Below are positions 56,431-63,286 of a DNA stretch of 64,000 nucleotides, piece by piece. The notes under the pieces were generated by a model. That model was not told the DNA's origin. It was given only the letters and a program-made list of their open reading frames with translations, and did no database searches. The translations under genes and the position numbers were made by a program. Within the stretch, counting starts at the first letter, position 1; every line of letters starts with the position of its first letter. Source of the stretch: Streptococcus sp. Marseille-P6264. GTDB taxonomy: Bacteria; Bacillota; Bacilli; Lactobacillales; Streptococcaceae. Location: contig NZ_CABPTO010000002.1 of NCBI RefSeq assembly GCF_902460355.1, forward strand, positions 186,001-250,000, in the 5' to 3' direction.

Positions 56431-56641
56431 TATTGACCTCCGTTTTCTTCTATTATATAATACTAATTATAAAATTAATAACTTTTACCTGCTGATATCA
56501 TCAACGATAGGAAGATTGGGAAATAGTTTCCCTGTTTTAAAATAATTCATTCAAATTTTTTGAAATCTTTTTCGATAAAAGGTTTTGAAAGAGGTTATGG
56601 TTGTGGCTTTTTGAATTCACATAAAAAGAGACCTTGTCAAA

Positions 56642-56689
56642 CCAGGTCTTAAGAAAGCTCGTAAAGCTAGCCAGTTCTCAAAGCGTTAA
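56642..56689. other. Middle attachment site (rpsI 3'-end copy)
   Basis: It repeats the 26-base attL core exactly, then continues as a recoded rpsI end. Translation gives [15 protein letters not shown] and a stop, identical to S9, but with silent differences (GCTAGCCAG instead of GCATCACAA). Confidence 0.85.
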
Positions 56690-56713
56690 GAAACGGCTTT
56701 ATATCAATATTTC

Positions 56714-56749
56714 AAAGCACTCAAAAGTTTATCTTATGGGTGCTTTTTT
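56714..56749 (+). terminator. rpsI-type terminator carried by the middle attachment copy
   Basis: AAAGCAC and GTGCTTT pair around a 21-base loop, followed by TTTTT. It lies 25 bases after the recoded rpsI stop, as after the real gene. Confidence 0.65.
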
Positions 56750-56784
56750 CGTATTTTTTGAAAAAGTTCACCTCAAAGTTTACC

Positions 56785-56826
56785 TTATTGTTTCAGAGAT
56801 CTTAGGGCGAACTCACCAACTGTCAT
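56785..56826 (-). pseudogene. Integrase 3'-end remnant of element B
   Basis: The minus strand reads MTVGEFALRSLKQ and stops. It aligns with the C-terminus of element A's integrase (TVGEIAFRNLKK) and stands at the same distance and orientation from its attachment site. The rest of the gene is gone; a few upstream codons (NIVP) may also belong. Confidence 0.7.
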
Positions 56827-56938
56827 AGGAACTATGTTGGAATCTTCTATTCTAAGAAGCTTATCAACAGATCTGTTAAAAGAAGTATAGAATGTAGCAA
56901 GACTATACGCACCAAAAATGGTGTGTTTTCTTTTTTTA

Positions 56939-56947
56939 TGCTATAAT
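56939..56947 (+). promoter_or_regulatory. Extended -10 of pezAT
   Basis: TGCTATAAT, 25 bases before pezA. CACC/GGTG arms (56910-56923) just upstream may belong to a PezA operator or a terminator. Confidence 0.6.
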
Positions 56948-56972
56948 AAGAAATAACTAAAGGAGGCCTCTT

Positions 56973-57449
56973 ATGATTGGAGAAAATATAAAAATATTAC
57001 GTAAAACACATGATCTAACCCAACCTGAGTTCGCAAAGATTGTTGGTATCTCACGAAATAGTTTGAGCCGCTATGAAAATGGGACAAGCTCAGTTTCGAC
57101 AGAATTGATAGACCGTATTTGCCAGAAATTTAATGTTTCCTATATCGATATCATAGGGGAGGAAAAGATGCTTACGCCAGTAGAAGATTACCAGTTAACT
57201 TTAAAAATAGAATTAATAAAGGAACGGGGGGCGAATGTCTTAGCGCGACTTTATCGTTTTCAAGATGAACAAGGAATTGCATTTAATGATACTTCTAATC
57301 CGTGGGTTCTAATGAGCGATGATCTGTCTGATTTAATTAACACGAAGATTTATCTTGTTGCAACTTTTGAGGATGTAGAGCGATATAATGGCTATTTGGA
57401 TGGCATTGAACGTATGCTAGAACAAGCTAGTCATCTGGTGGTGGCTTAA
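56973..57449 (+). CDS. pezA: PezA, antitoxin and autorepressor
   Basis: 158 aa. An N-terminal XRE helix-turn-helix (about 6-60, LTQPEFAKIVGISRNSLSRY) is followed by the toxin-binding helical domain. AAAGGAGG precedes the ATG. It neutralises PezT and represses the operon; its stop overlaps the pezT start by one base. Confidence 0.9.
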   Translation: MIGENIKILRKTHDLTQPEFAKIVGISRNSLSRYENGTSSVSTELIDRICQKFNVSYIDIIGEEKMLTPVEDYQLTLKIELIKERGANVLARLYRFQDEQGIAFNDTSNPWVLMSDDLSDLINTKIYLVATFEDVERYNGYLDGIERMLEQASHLVVA

Positions 57450-58225
57450 TGAAGCTAGAAGAATTTAGTCAAGATAATTTTGAACAAGCCTCCAAACGAC
57501 TCGTTCGTTCTTTAACTCGTGGAAAAACAACCTCATCTCATCCTAAGGCTATTTTGCTCGGTGGACAGAGTGGTGCTGGGAAAACAACGATTCATCGTAT
57601 TAAACAAAGGGAATTTCAAGGTAATATCATTATCATTGATGGGGATAGTTATCGCTCTTTTCATCCGAACTACCTTGGCCTACAGGAAAAGTATGGCAAA
57701 GATAGTGTGGATTATACCAAAGTATTCGCGGGACAAATGGTTGAATATCTTGTAGATGAGTTGAGTAAAAAAGGTTATCATTTATTAATCGAGGGTACCT
57801 TGAGAACAACAGAAGTTCCCCGAAAAACGGCCCAATTATTGGCAATTAGAGGATATCAAGTCTCACTTGCACTGATTGCGACCAAGCCAGAATTGTCCTA
57901 CCTTAGCACCTTGATACGTTACGAAGAGCTTTATACTATAAATCCTAGTCAAGCTAGAGTAACTTCTAAAGCACACCATGATGGAATTGTAGAACATTTA
58001 GTTGATAACTTACGGGAGTTAGAAAATGACAAGATTTTTAATCAAATTCAAATTTATCAAAGAGATCAATCGTGTGTTTATGATTCGCAAGTAGACGAAA
58101 CCTCAGCAGCAGAAGTTCTACACGAATGCCTCTTCGGAAAATGGAGTAAGGTGGAGGAAGAGATGTTGAAGATGGGGCAGGAACGGTTGAGAGAGCTAGG
58201 GGGAAGTGTGACGGTGGAAAATTAA
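57449..58225 (+). CDS. pezT: PezT, zeta-family toxin (UDP-GlcNAc kinase)
   Basis: 258 aa. The Walker A loop GGQSGAGKTT is at residues 38-47, followed by the substrate Asp in IIIDGDSYRSFHPNY and the family YTKVFAGQMVEYLVDELSKKG. Zeta toxins phosphorylate UDP-sugars and block peptidoglycan synthesis. As a toxin-antitoxin pair it would stabilise element B or act when phage infection disturbs the cell. Confidence 0.92.
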   Translation: MKLEEFSQDNFEQASKRLVRSLTRGKTTSSHPKAILLGGQSGAGKTTIHRIKQREFQGNIIIIDGDSYRSFHPNYLGLQEKYGKDSVDYTKVFAGQMVEYLVDELSKKGYHLLIEGTLRTTEVPRKTAQLLAIRGYQVSLALIATKPELSYLSTLIRYEELYTINPSQARVTSKAHHDGIVEHLVDNLRELENDKIFNQIQIYQRDQSCVYDSQVDETSAAEVLHECLFGKWSKVEEEMLKMGQERLRELGGSVTVEN

Positions 58226-58266
58226 TTTTCACATAGATATTTAGTATATAATATGAGGGATAGATA

Positions 58267-58446
58267 ATGGAAACTGTAAATACAATTTTAGGAATAGTTG
58301 GATCGTTGTTTGGTATATATGCTACGGTAATTTCTCTTAAAAATAAGAAAGATATTGAAGTAATTATAAAAAATTCTAATAATAGTCAAAATATAGGTAA
58401 TAATAGTAGTAATAATGTGCAAAATATTGGTGATAGGGGGAAATAG
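58267..58446 (+). CDS. Small membrane protein with Asn/Gln motif, first gene of the ABC-3C operon
   Basis: 59 aa, with GAGGGA before the ATG. Residues 7-24 form one membrane helix (ILGIVGSLFGIYATVISL), then Lys-rich KNKK, then an Asn-rich tail NSQNIGNNSSNNVQNIG. The tail is nearly repeated at the N-terminus of the next protein, whose ATG follows this TAG directly. This looks like a membrane effector or anchor that meets its partner through a homotypic, possibly amyloid-like motif. The function is inferred, not known. Confidence 0.75.
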   Translation: METVNTILGIVGSLFGIYATVISLKNKKDIEVIIKNSNNSQNIGNNSSNNVQNIGDRGK

Positions 58447-59010
58447 ATGGCTAATTCTCAGAGTATTGGAAATCATAGCAATAATAATACTCAAAATTTA
58501 TACATAACAAATATTGAGCAGCGTACATTGATCCCAACTGTTATTTTTCAGCTTTTAAAATATGTTGAAGGATTTCACTCTCAAAACGATGAAGAATTTT
58601 TACTTGAACAACCAGCTGAATTAAAAGCAAAACTACAATTTAATAATTCTAGGAGATATATTAGATTATTTAAAGAGGGTCTCGGTAACTATATTTCACT
58701 AGAAGAGGTACTAAAAGATGAATTCACAGATAGTCAAAGAGTAGTTGAAAATATAAAGAATATTTTTATGGATCATACTCCTATAGATGCAGAAGGAAAT
58801 CCGACAGTAGGTAATGGTGATGAATGTTTGAAAAAGATGCATGATGATATCAAAGAAAGAATCGCGAGAGATCCTGATTTTTTATCTAGTCAAATTGATG
58901 ACTTAGAATTGGATAAATTTATTATTGCACTTCTTCAATATGGAGTCATGGAGTGTCAGATATTATTGAATCCAAATATTTATATGGGGGATAATAATGT
59001 TATTACTTGA
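58447..59010 (+). CDS. ABC-3C system C-terminal-domain protein
   Basis: 187 aa. The N-terminal 17 residues (NSQSIGNHSNNNTQNLY) match the Asn-rich tail of the preceding membrane protein. The remainder is a helical domain with RRYIRLFKEGLGNYISLEEV and DKFIIALLQYGVMECQILL. The gene position before a middle component and a DUF2326 ATPase marks it as the CTD protein of an ABC-three-component system. Usually the CTD is fused to an effector; here none is fused. Confidence 0.68.
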   Translation: MANSQSIGNHSNNNTQNLYITNIEQRTLIPTVIFQLLKYVEGFHSQNDEEFLLEQPAELKAKLQFNNSRRYIRLFKEGLGNYISLEEVLKDEFTDSQRVVENIKNIFMDHTPIDAEGNPTVGNGDECLKKMHDDIKERIARDPDFLSSQIDDLELDKFIIALLQYGVMECQILLNPNIYMGDNNVIT

Positions 59011-59230
59011 TAAAAATGCTGAGCCCAAAAAGACTATTTTTTATCTTTCAGCTATTGTACATGGCTTGATTTTAAAGAAGATAGTCAATATAGAAAGTCT
59101 TTATATAGAACTTCAAAAAGAAATTGAAGATGAACTAAATTATGATTTTTTTATTTTAGCACTAGATTTTCTTTTTCTATTAGATAAAATAAGAGTTAAT
59201 AATGAAGGAGATATTGAGAGTGTTCATTAA
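58997..59230 (+). CDS. ABC-3C middle component (MC6-like)
   Basis: 77 aa. It starts MLLLDKNAEPKKTIFYLSA and ends FFILALDFLFLLDKIRVNNEG, close to the MC6 pattern of small winged-helix-like middle components. It overlaps the CTD gene by 14 bases and the ATPase gene by up to 29, so the four genes form one translationally coupled unit. Confidence 0.75.
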   Translation: MLLLDKNAEPKKTIFYLSAIVHGLILKKIVNIESLYIELQKEIEDELNYDFFILALDFLFLLDKIRVNNEGDIESVH

Positions 59231-60926
59231 AAGTTTGAGTATTATCAGTAAAAATACTGATGTTATATTGAGAAAAATAGAATTTAAAAATGGAATTAAT
59301 TTTATAGTAGATTCGGAGAAGTCTGATAAGCATAATAAAGTTGGAAAAACAACATGCTTAAAACTACTGGATTTAAGTTTAGGGGCAAAAAGTAAAGATG
59401 CCATTTTTAAAGATTATGAAACACAGAGTGTTAATGAGCAATTAAGATTGTTCATTGAAAATCAAAAAATCTATACTGATATGGTGTTAATAGATGATTT
59501 CAACCATCCTTCTAAAGAAGTTTCTATAAAGACAGAGTTGTTTAACAGAGGTAAGAGATATATTAATGGTGAGCAAACTTCATATGATGAAGTTAACAAA
59601 TATTTAAATGAATTATTGTTTGAAAACAGCTCTCAAAAGCCAAGTTTTAGAAGCACAATAAAGTCATTTGTACGAATTTTAATGACTAAGGATAATACTC
59701 AATTTTTAAAAGTATTAGATAATTTTTCAAATATTTCGGAATATCGTGCTATATATAATTATTTGTTCGATATTTCAGATCCTAAAAACGATTTAGAGCT
59801 TGGTAAATTAAAACAGGAATTAAAAAAAATAAAAAGTAAGGAAGAGAATTATAAAAAAACAAATACTATAGATGATGTTGTAAAAATAAAACAAATTAAT
59901 GTTGCAATTGATAAAGAAATTGATCGGTTAGAAAAAGAAATAAATGATTTAGTGGATAAAAAAGCATTTGAGAAAAATAGAATTCATATCAACGATATTA
60001 GAAAAAAATACGAGGAGATAAGTCGACAATTAAGTAAAATTGATTTTGACATTTTACAGTTACAAAAATATATCAAAGAGGCTGAGGAGAAATCCCAAAG
60101 AATAGTTAATCAAGAACTGGCAAATGACTTTTTTCAAGAAATTTCAGAATTGCTACCTAGTATTACTAAAACTTTTTTGGATTTAGTTGAATTTAATTCC
60201 CAATTGAGTATAAATAAATTGTCTTATTTTAATGATAGAATTCAAGAATTGATAAGAGAAAAGGAAAATAAAGAAAATATATTGACGGAATTGACTGAAA
60301 AAAATTCAGAATTTATTTCTTTAGTAGAAGAAAATAAAGTAGATTTATATTATGATAAATTAAATCAACTAAATGAGTTAAAAATAAAAAAAGTACAAAA
60401 TAATTCAACAATTATTAGCTTAGAAAACATTGAGGAGCAAAAACAGTCTATAGAAAAAAGACTATCTGAACTGGAGAAGACTGTTAAAAATAATGAAGTA
60501 GAATACCAGAAAAAAATGGATATTTTTAATAGTTATTTTAAGAGCGTTGCAGGTCGAATAAATAAAGAACAGCCTGTCTTACTTTATAATCCCAAGACAG
60601 ATGAATTTCCAGTTTCAATTGGCCAACTATCTGAAGGTACAAGTACAGGGACTAGAAAGTCTCTTATTGCTGCATACGATATTGCTTATCAACTTTTTGC
60701 TAGAAAAATTAATAAAGCAACTCCTAAATTTATTGTACATGATGTTCTTGAGAGTATTGAAGGTGATGATATTAGGGCGTTAGTTGACGAAGTGGAAAGT
60801 AATCAAATACAATATATTTCAGCGATTTTAAAAGAAAAGTTGGTATCCTCTGGGATGTCATTGGAGGAACAAAACAAAATGATTATTTTGGAACTTTCTA
60901 TGAAAGATAGATTGTTTGAGAAATGA
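59202..60926 (+). CDS. ABC-3C ATPase (DUF2326, SMC/RecN-like)
   Basis: 574 aa. The N-terminal lobe has an incomplete-looking Walker A, HNKVGKTTCLKLL (about 45-57). A long charged coiled coil follows (about 190-430), then the C-terminal lobe with signature LSEGTSTGTRKSLI and Walker B PKFIVHDVLESI. This is the nucleic-acid- or complex-sensing ATPase of the system. A GTG at 59220 has a better ribosome site (AAGGAG) than the ATG at 59202 and would start MFIKSLSII; either is possible. Confidence 0.8.
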   Translation: MKEILRVFIKSLSIISKNTDVILRKIEFKNGINFIVDSEKSDKHNKVGKTTCLKLLDLSLGAKSKDAIFKDYETQSVNEQLRLFIENQKIYTDMVLIDDFNHPSKEVSIKTELFNRGKRYINGEQTSYDEVNKYLNELLFENSSQKPSFRSTIKSFVRILMTKDNTQFLKVLDNFSNISEYRAIYNYLFDISDPKNDLELGKLKQELKKIKSKEENYKKTNTIDDVVKIKQINVAIDKEIDRLEKEINDLVDKKAFEKNRIHINDIRKKYEEISRQLSKIDFDILQLQKYIKEAEEKSQRIVNQELANDFFQEISELLPSITKTFLDLVEFNSQLSINKLSYFNDRIQELIREKENKENILTELTEKNSEFISLVEENKVDLYYDKLNQLNELKIKKVQNNSTIISLENIEEQKQSIEKRLSELEKTVKNNEVEYQKKMDIFNSYFKSVAGRINKEQPVLLYNPKTDEFPVSIGQLSEGTSTGTRKSLIAAYDIAYQLFARKINKATPKFIVHDVLESIEGDDIRALVDEVESNQIQYISAILKEKLVSSGMSLEEQNKMIILELSMKDRLFEK

Positions 60927-61144
60927 AGTGAGTTATTAAATGTTCATTGTTAATTATTTATAATCTAAATCGGATACCTAAGAATAATTTAAGAGAAGTT
61001 TTTATTATGGTTATCGATAATATAAATTTCCTATACCAAATGATATTCGAAAGGGTTTATAGCCAGATATATACAAACAGTTCGGTTCTATTATTAGAAA
61101 TAATTTAGATACTTATTTTCTACCATTGAAGATATAGAATATTG

Positions 61145-61173
61145 TTGACAAATATTTTATGTTTTGTTATACT
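61145..61173 (+). promoter_or_regulatory. Consensus promoter before the abiF-associated RNA
   Basis: TTGACA, 17 bases, TATACT with an extended TG. This is the strongest promoter of element B. The 215 bases before it (60927-61140) hold no gene I can support. Confidence 0.85.
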
Positions 61174-61179
61174 TACTTT

Positions 61180-61231
61180 AGATTTGAAGTCATCGAAGGT
61201 GCCGTTGGGCATAACTAGGTGGCCTTTTTTT
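61180..61231 (+). ncRNA. Putative abiF-associated small RNA
   Basis: About 50 nt from the expected start to a T7 run. AAGG and CCTT (61196, 61223) can close a stem that stacks on TGCC-GTTG-GGCA (61200-61211). The loop GTT can pair with AAC in TAACTA downstream, giving a compact pseudoknot that ends in a terminator tail. RNAs of this kind are known just upstream of abiF genes in Firmicutes and are thought to act as the inhibitor of the protein. Confidence 0.7.
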
Positions 61232-61253
61232 ATACATAGAGGGAATATTATTC

Positions 61254-62333
61254 ATGTCAGATAACATATTTGAACTCAAAAATTTTAAAGAATATTTACC
61301 ATTAGAAGTTGATATTTCTGATAAAGAATATTTACATTATAAACCGATTTTAGCACCAACTCAATTGAAGAAAGAAATTGAACCATCGTTATCGGAAGAG
61401 AAGCTTTATGACCACATGAAATATATATCTAAATGGAATTTCTCAAAAAAAGATTGCGATGATTTTTATAAAGAAGATTGCGTTAATTTTTTAAGAGATA
61501 TTGATTTTCAATCATTCTCACAGTATGGTAAGTTAACGGAACGTAATTATTTCAAAGCAAAAACTGCCTATTTATTTGACAGCTATTTAAGAAATTTTCT
61601 TCAAGAGATTTTAGAACGTATTGAAGTTTTTTTGAAAAAGAGTACCTCAGATGCTATAACATTGGGCTATAATAAAGAAATCTATATTTTTGAAGATGAT
61701 GAGTTGTATTATAATGAGAGTAAAAAATATAGTAAGGATGACCCCCATAGGAAAGATTTAGTTCTTCGAACGAAATATTATTTATCTAGCCTGATATTGC
61801 AAAAAAGTGAAGACAATATAGTTAAAAAACAGATATCTGAATTTGGGGTAGTACTTCCTTGGACAGTTTTCCGCTTGATGACATTTGGGAATATTTCTTC
61901 TTTTTTGGTTGCGTTGCAGCCTCTTTATAGAAATAAGGTTGCTTCCTATGTAAGTTTACCCTTAGATCAAACAAATAAAATTGCCGCTAAGGTATTGTTG
62001 TCATGGTGTAATGCTCTTCGCTACTTGAGAAATATCTGTTCCCATAATGGACGTTTATATGGTCGGTTGCACAATTTGCCACCAATTATTCATCGTGCTG
62101 ATGAAGAATTGGTGTGTGATTGTTTAGATGATGATGATGATAAAAAATTATTTGTCTATTTTGTGGCAATGAGGCATATTATAATATCTATGTCTGAAGA
62201 GTCACATTTATTTTGGAATGATAAGTTAAAACGATTGTTGGAAGAGAGTCATCGCTATGAAATCGATTTTGTAAATTATGGTTTTCCAGAAAATTGGTTT
62301 GAATTGCTAAAAATCCAGAAAAAGAATGCATAA
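61254..62333 (+). CDS. AbiF/AbiD-type abortive infection protein (HEPN RNase)
   Basis: 359 aa Abi_2 family protein. It has RNYFKAKTAYLFDSYLRNFL near residue 97 and the HEPN active site RNICSH (Arg259-x4-His264) in LRNICSHNGRLYGR. It should be an RNA-cleaving abortive-infection effector. The ATG is 22 bases after the T-run of the small RNA, and a strong promoter lies before both, so the gene is probably expressed by read-through and held in check by the RNA. A DDDDDKK stretch lies at about 301-307. Confidence 0.87.
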   Translation: MSDNIFELKNFKEYLPLEVDISDKEYLHYKPILAPTQLKKEIEPSLSEEKLYDHMKYISKWNFSKKDCDDFYKEDCVNFLRDIDFQSFSQYGKLTERNYFKAKTAYLFDSYLRNFLQEILERIEVFLKKSTSDAITLGYNKEIYIFEDDELYYNESKKYSKDDPHRKDLVLRTKYYLSSLILQKSEDNIVKKQISEFGVVLPWTVFRLMTFGNISSFLVALQPLYRNKVASYVSLPLDQTNKIAAKVLLSWCNALRYLRNICSHNGRLYGRLHNLPPIIHRADEELVCDCLDDDDDKKLFVYFVAMRHIIISMSEESHLFWNDKLKRLLEESHRYEIDFVNYGFPENWFELLKIQKKNA

Positions 62334-62349
62334 AACTAATAATAACCAA

Positions 62350-62416
62350 AATGGTGTGAACTTTTTGGTAAAATCTAGCTCAATTCGTGTATTTTTAGTG
62401 TAAAATTCACACCATT
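62350..62416. repeat. Inverted repeat after abiF
   Basis: AATGGTGTGAA (62350-62360) and TTCACACCATT (62406-62416) are perfect 11-base arms 45 bases apart. It may be a small mobile hairpin or the abiF transcript end; no T-run follows. Confidence 0.55.
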
Positions 62417-62521
62417 CAACTGAAAGTTATTCAAATTAGATGAAATTGTTCTTACTGAAAACGTGGGAAAACATTGATTTTAAGCGCATCTTGAAACGTA
62501 TTCAAATAGAAGTGTTTCCAA

Positions 62522-62569
62522 CCAGGTCTTAAGAAAGCTCGTAAAGCATCACAATTTAGTAAACGTTAA
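62522..62569. other. Distal attachment site (second rpsI 3'-end copy)
   Basis: Identical to attL over 35 bases (62522-62556), then recoded to the stop. It again encodes [15 protein letters not shown] and a stop. It marks the right end of the whole stacked island. Confidence 0.87.
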
Positions 62570-62588
62570 AACTTATTTAAACTTATTG

Positions 62589-62624
62589 AAAGCATTTCGT
62601 ATCAAAAATACGGGATGCTTTTTC
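62589..62624 (+). terminator. rpsI-type terminator at the island's right end
   Basis: AAGCATTTCGTAT and ATACGGGATGCTT pair around CAAAA, followed by TTTTC. It may be the ancestral rpsI terminator, displaced 33 kb from the gene. Confidence 0.75.
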
Positions 62625-62658
62625 TGTTCACCCCAAATATTTGAACCTTGAATTTCCG

Positions 62659-62847
62659 TTAATACGTTCCGTTACGACTGTTGGCTTTAAAATAATTAGC
62701 TTTATCGTAAGGCTCATACCCTAAAAAGGCTGATAACTCTGCTTGAAGCAGATCGTTCATAACTGTTTCAAGGGATGAACGAAAAAATTCATCAATATCT
62801 TGCTTTTGGGCTAAGAAGTTAAGTAGTTCTGTGGTAAACTGAGTCAT
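62659..62847 (-). pseudogene. IS256-family transposase, N-terminal fragment
   Basis: 62 codons, MTQFTTELLNFLAQKQDIDE, then LQAELSAFLGYEPYDK and NSRNGTY, the IS256 N-terminal region. It stops where the family continues for about 330 more residues, so most of the element is gone. Confidence 0.8.
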
Positions 62848-62910
62848 AGGAATAAACCTCGTTCTAGTAATGTTTCGTAACTCTACTATAACGGATTTCT
62901 TCCTTTTTGT

Positions 62911-62936
62911 GTTTACACAACCTATTTTACACTACC
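62911..62936. repeat. Terminal inverted repeat of the IS256 remnant
   Basis: Read on the minus strand it starts GGTAGTGTAAAATAGGTTGT and ends in GTAAAC, the usual IS256-group end, 64 bases before the transposase start. Confidence 0.7.
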
Positions 62937-62978
62937 AAAAGGACTTTAGCTATTGGGTATGCAAGCTAAAGTTCTTGG

Positions 62979-63024
62979 CTCTATAATTTCTGTAGTGGGT
63001 AAAGCCACCATAGGAATTATAGAG
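62979..63024. repeat. Palindromic IS-end-like hairpin, second copy
   Basis: CTCTATAATT (62979) and AATTATAGAG (63015) form the arms, with TTCTGTAGTGGG in the loop side. It is related to the hairpin at 23782. Confidence 0.6.
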
Positions 63025-63055
63025 TCTATTTTGTTGTAGAAAACATACTAAGATT

Positions 63056-63286
63056 AGTAGTGAAGAAATCTCCGATGCGAGAGAGTACTCACTACTTTTT
63101 CTTTATGTTAAAGTAGTGGTGTCTTGTAAAGTCGTAGGGCTCTATGGCGCTAGACGTCGCTTGACAAACTGGCAAGACACCTTGTTTTAGGTGGAGTTTG
63201 ATCAAAGTATGTAGGACGCTAAACGTCGCGTATTGAAAATAAAATCACTAAAGCATGGAATTATTCAAGACAAAAGAGGTAATGTC
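63056..63286 (+). ncRNA. Structured leader before IS110 transposase, possible bridge RNA
   Basis: Two hairpins: AGTAGTGA/TCACTACT (63056-63096) and GGTGTCTTG/CAAGACACC (63118-63181). The second encloses a 46-base internal region with CGCTAGACGTCGC; ACGCTAAACGTCGC recurs near 63211. IS110-family elements encode a target- and donor-binding bridge RNA in this noncoding end. The assignment is by position and fold only. Confidence 0.45.

Larger units (their letters stand above)
29249..56667. mobile_element. Integrative and conjugative element A, Tn916/ICESt3 superfamily, in rpsI
   Basis: About 27.4 kb from attL to the middle attachment copy. It contains tyrosine integrase, Xis, a full conjugation set of Tn916 Orf13-Orf23 type, a MobT relaxase, oriT-like sequence, ICESt3-like double-repressor control and cargo (FRG protein, polymerase, restriction-modification). 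All key genes appear intact except a frameshifted small gene at 43036, so conjugative transfer seems possible. Confidence 0.88.
56668..62521. mobile_element. Element B: integrase-less defence cassette between rpsI attachment copies
   Basis: About 5.9 kb flanked by the attachment copies at 56642 and 62522. It holds an integrase tail remnant, PezAT, an ABC-3C system and AbiF with a small RNA, all rightward. Without its own integrase it is a cis-mobilizable remnant that could move with element A's integrase, alone or together with element A. Confidence 0.8.

Noticed and set aside
56634..56828. Frame spanning the middle attachment site
   Set aside because: It combines the rpsI tail, a terminator and the antisense of the integrase remnant; it is not a gene.
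58288..58494. Minus-strand Ile/Thr-rich frame
   Set aside because: Antisense of the Asn-rich membrane protein and CTD gene starts; low-complexity shadow with no ribosome site.
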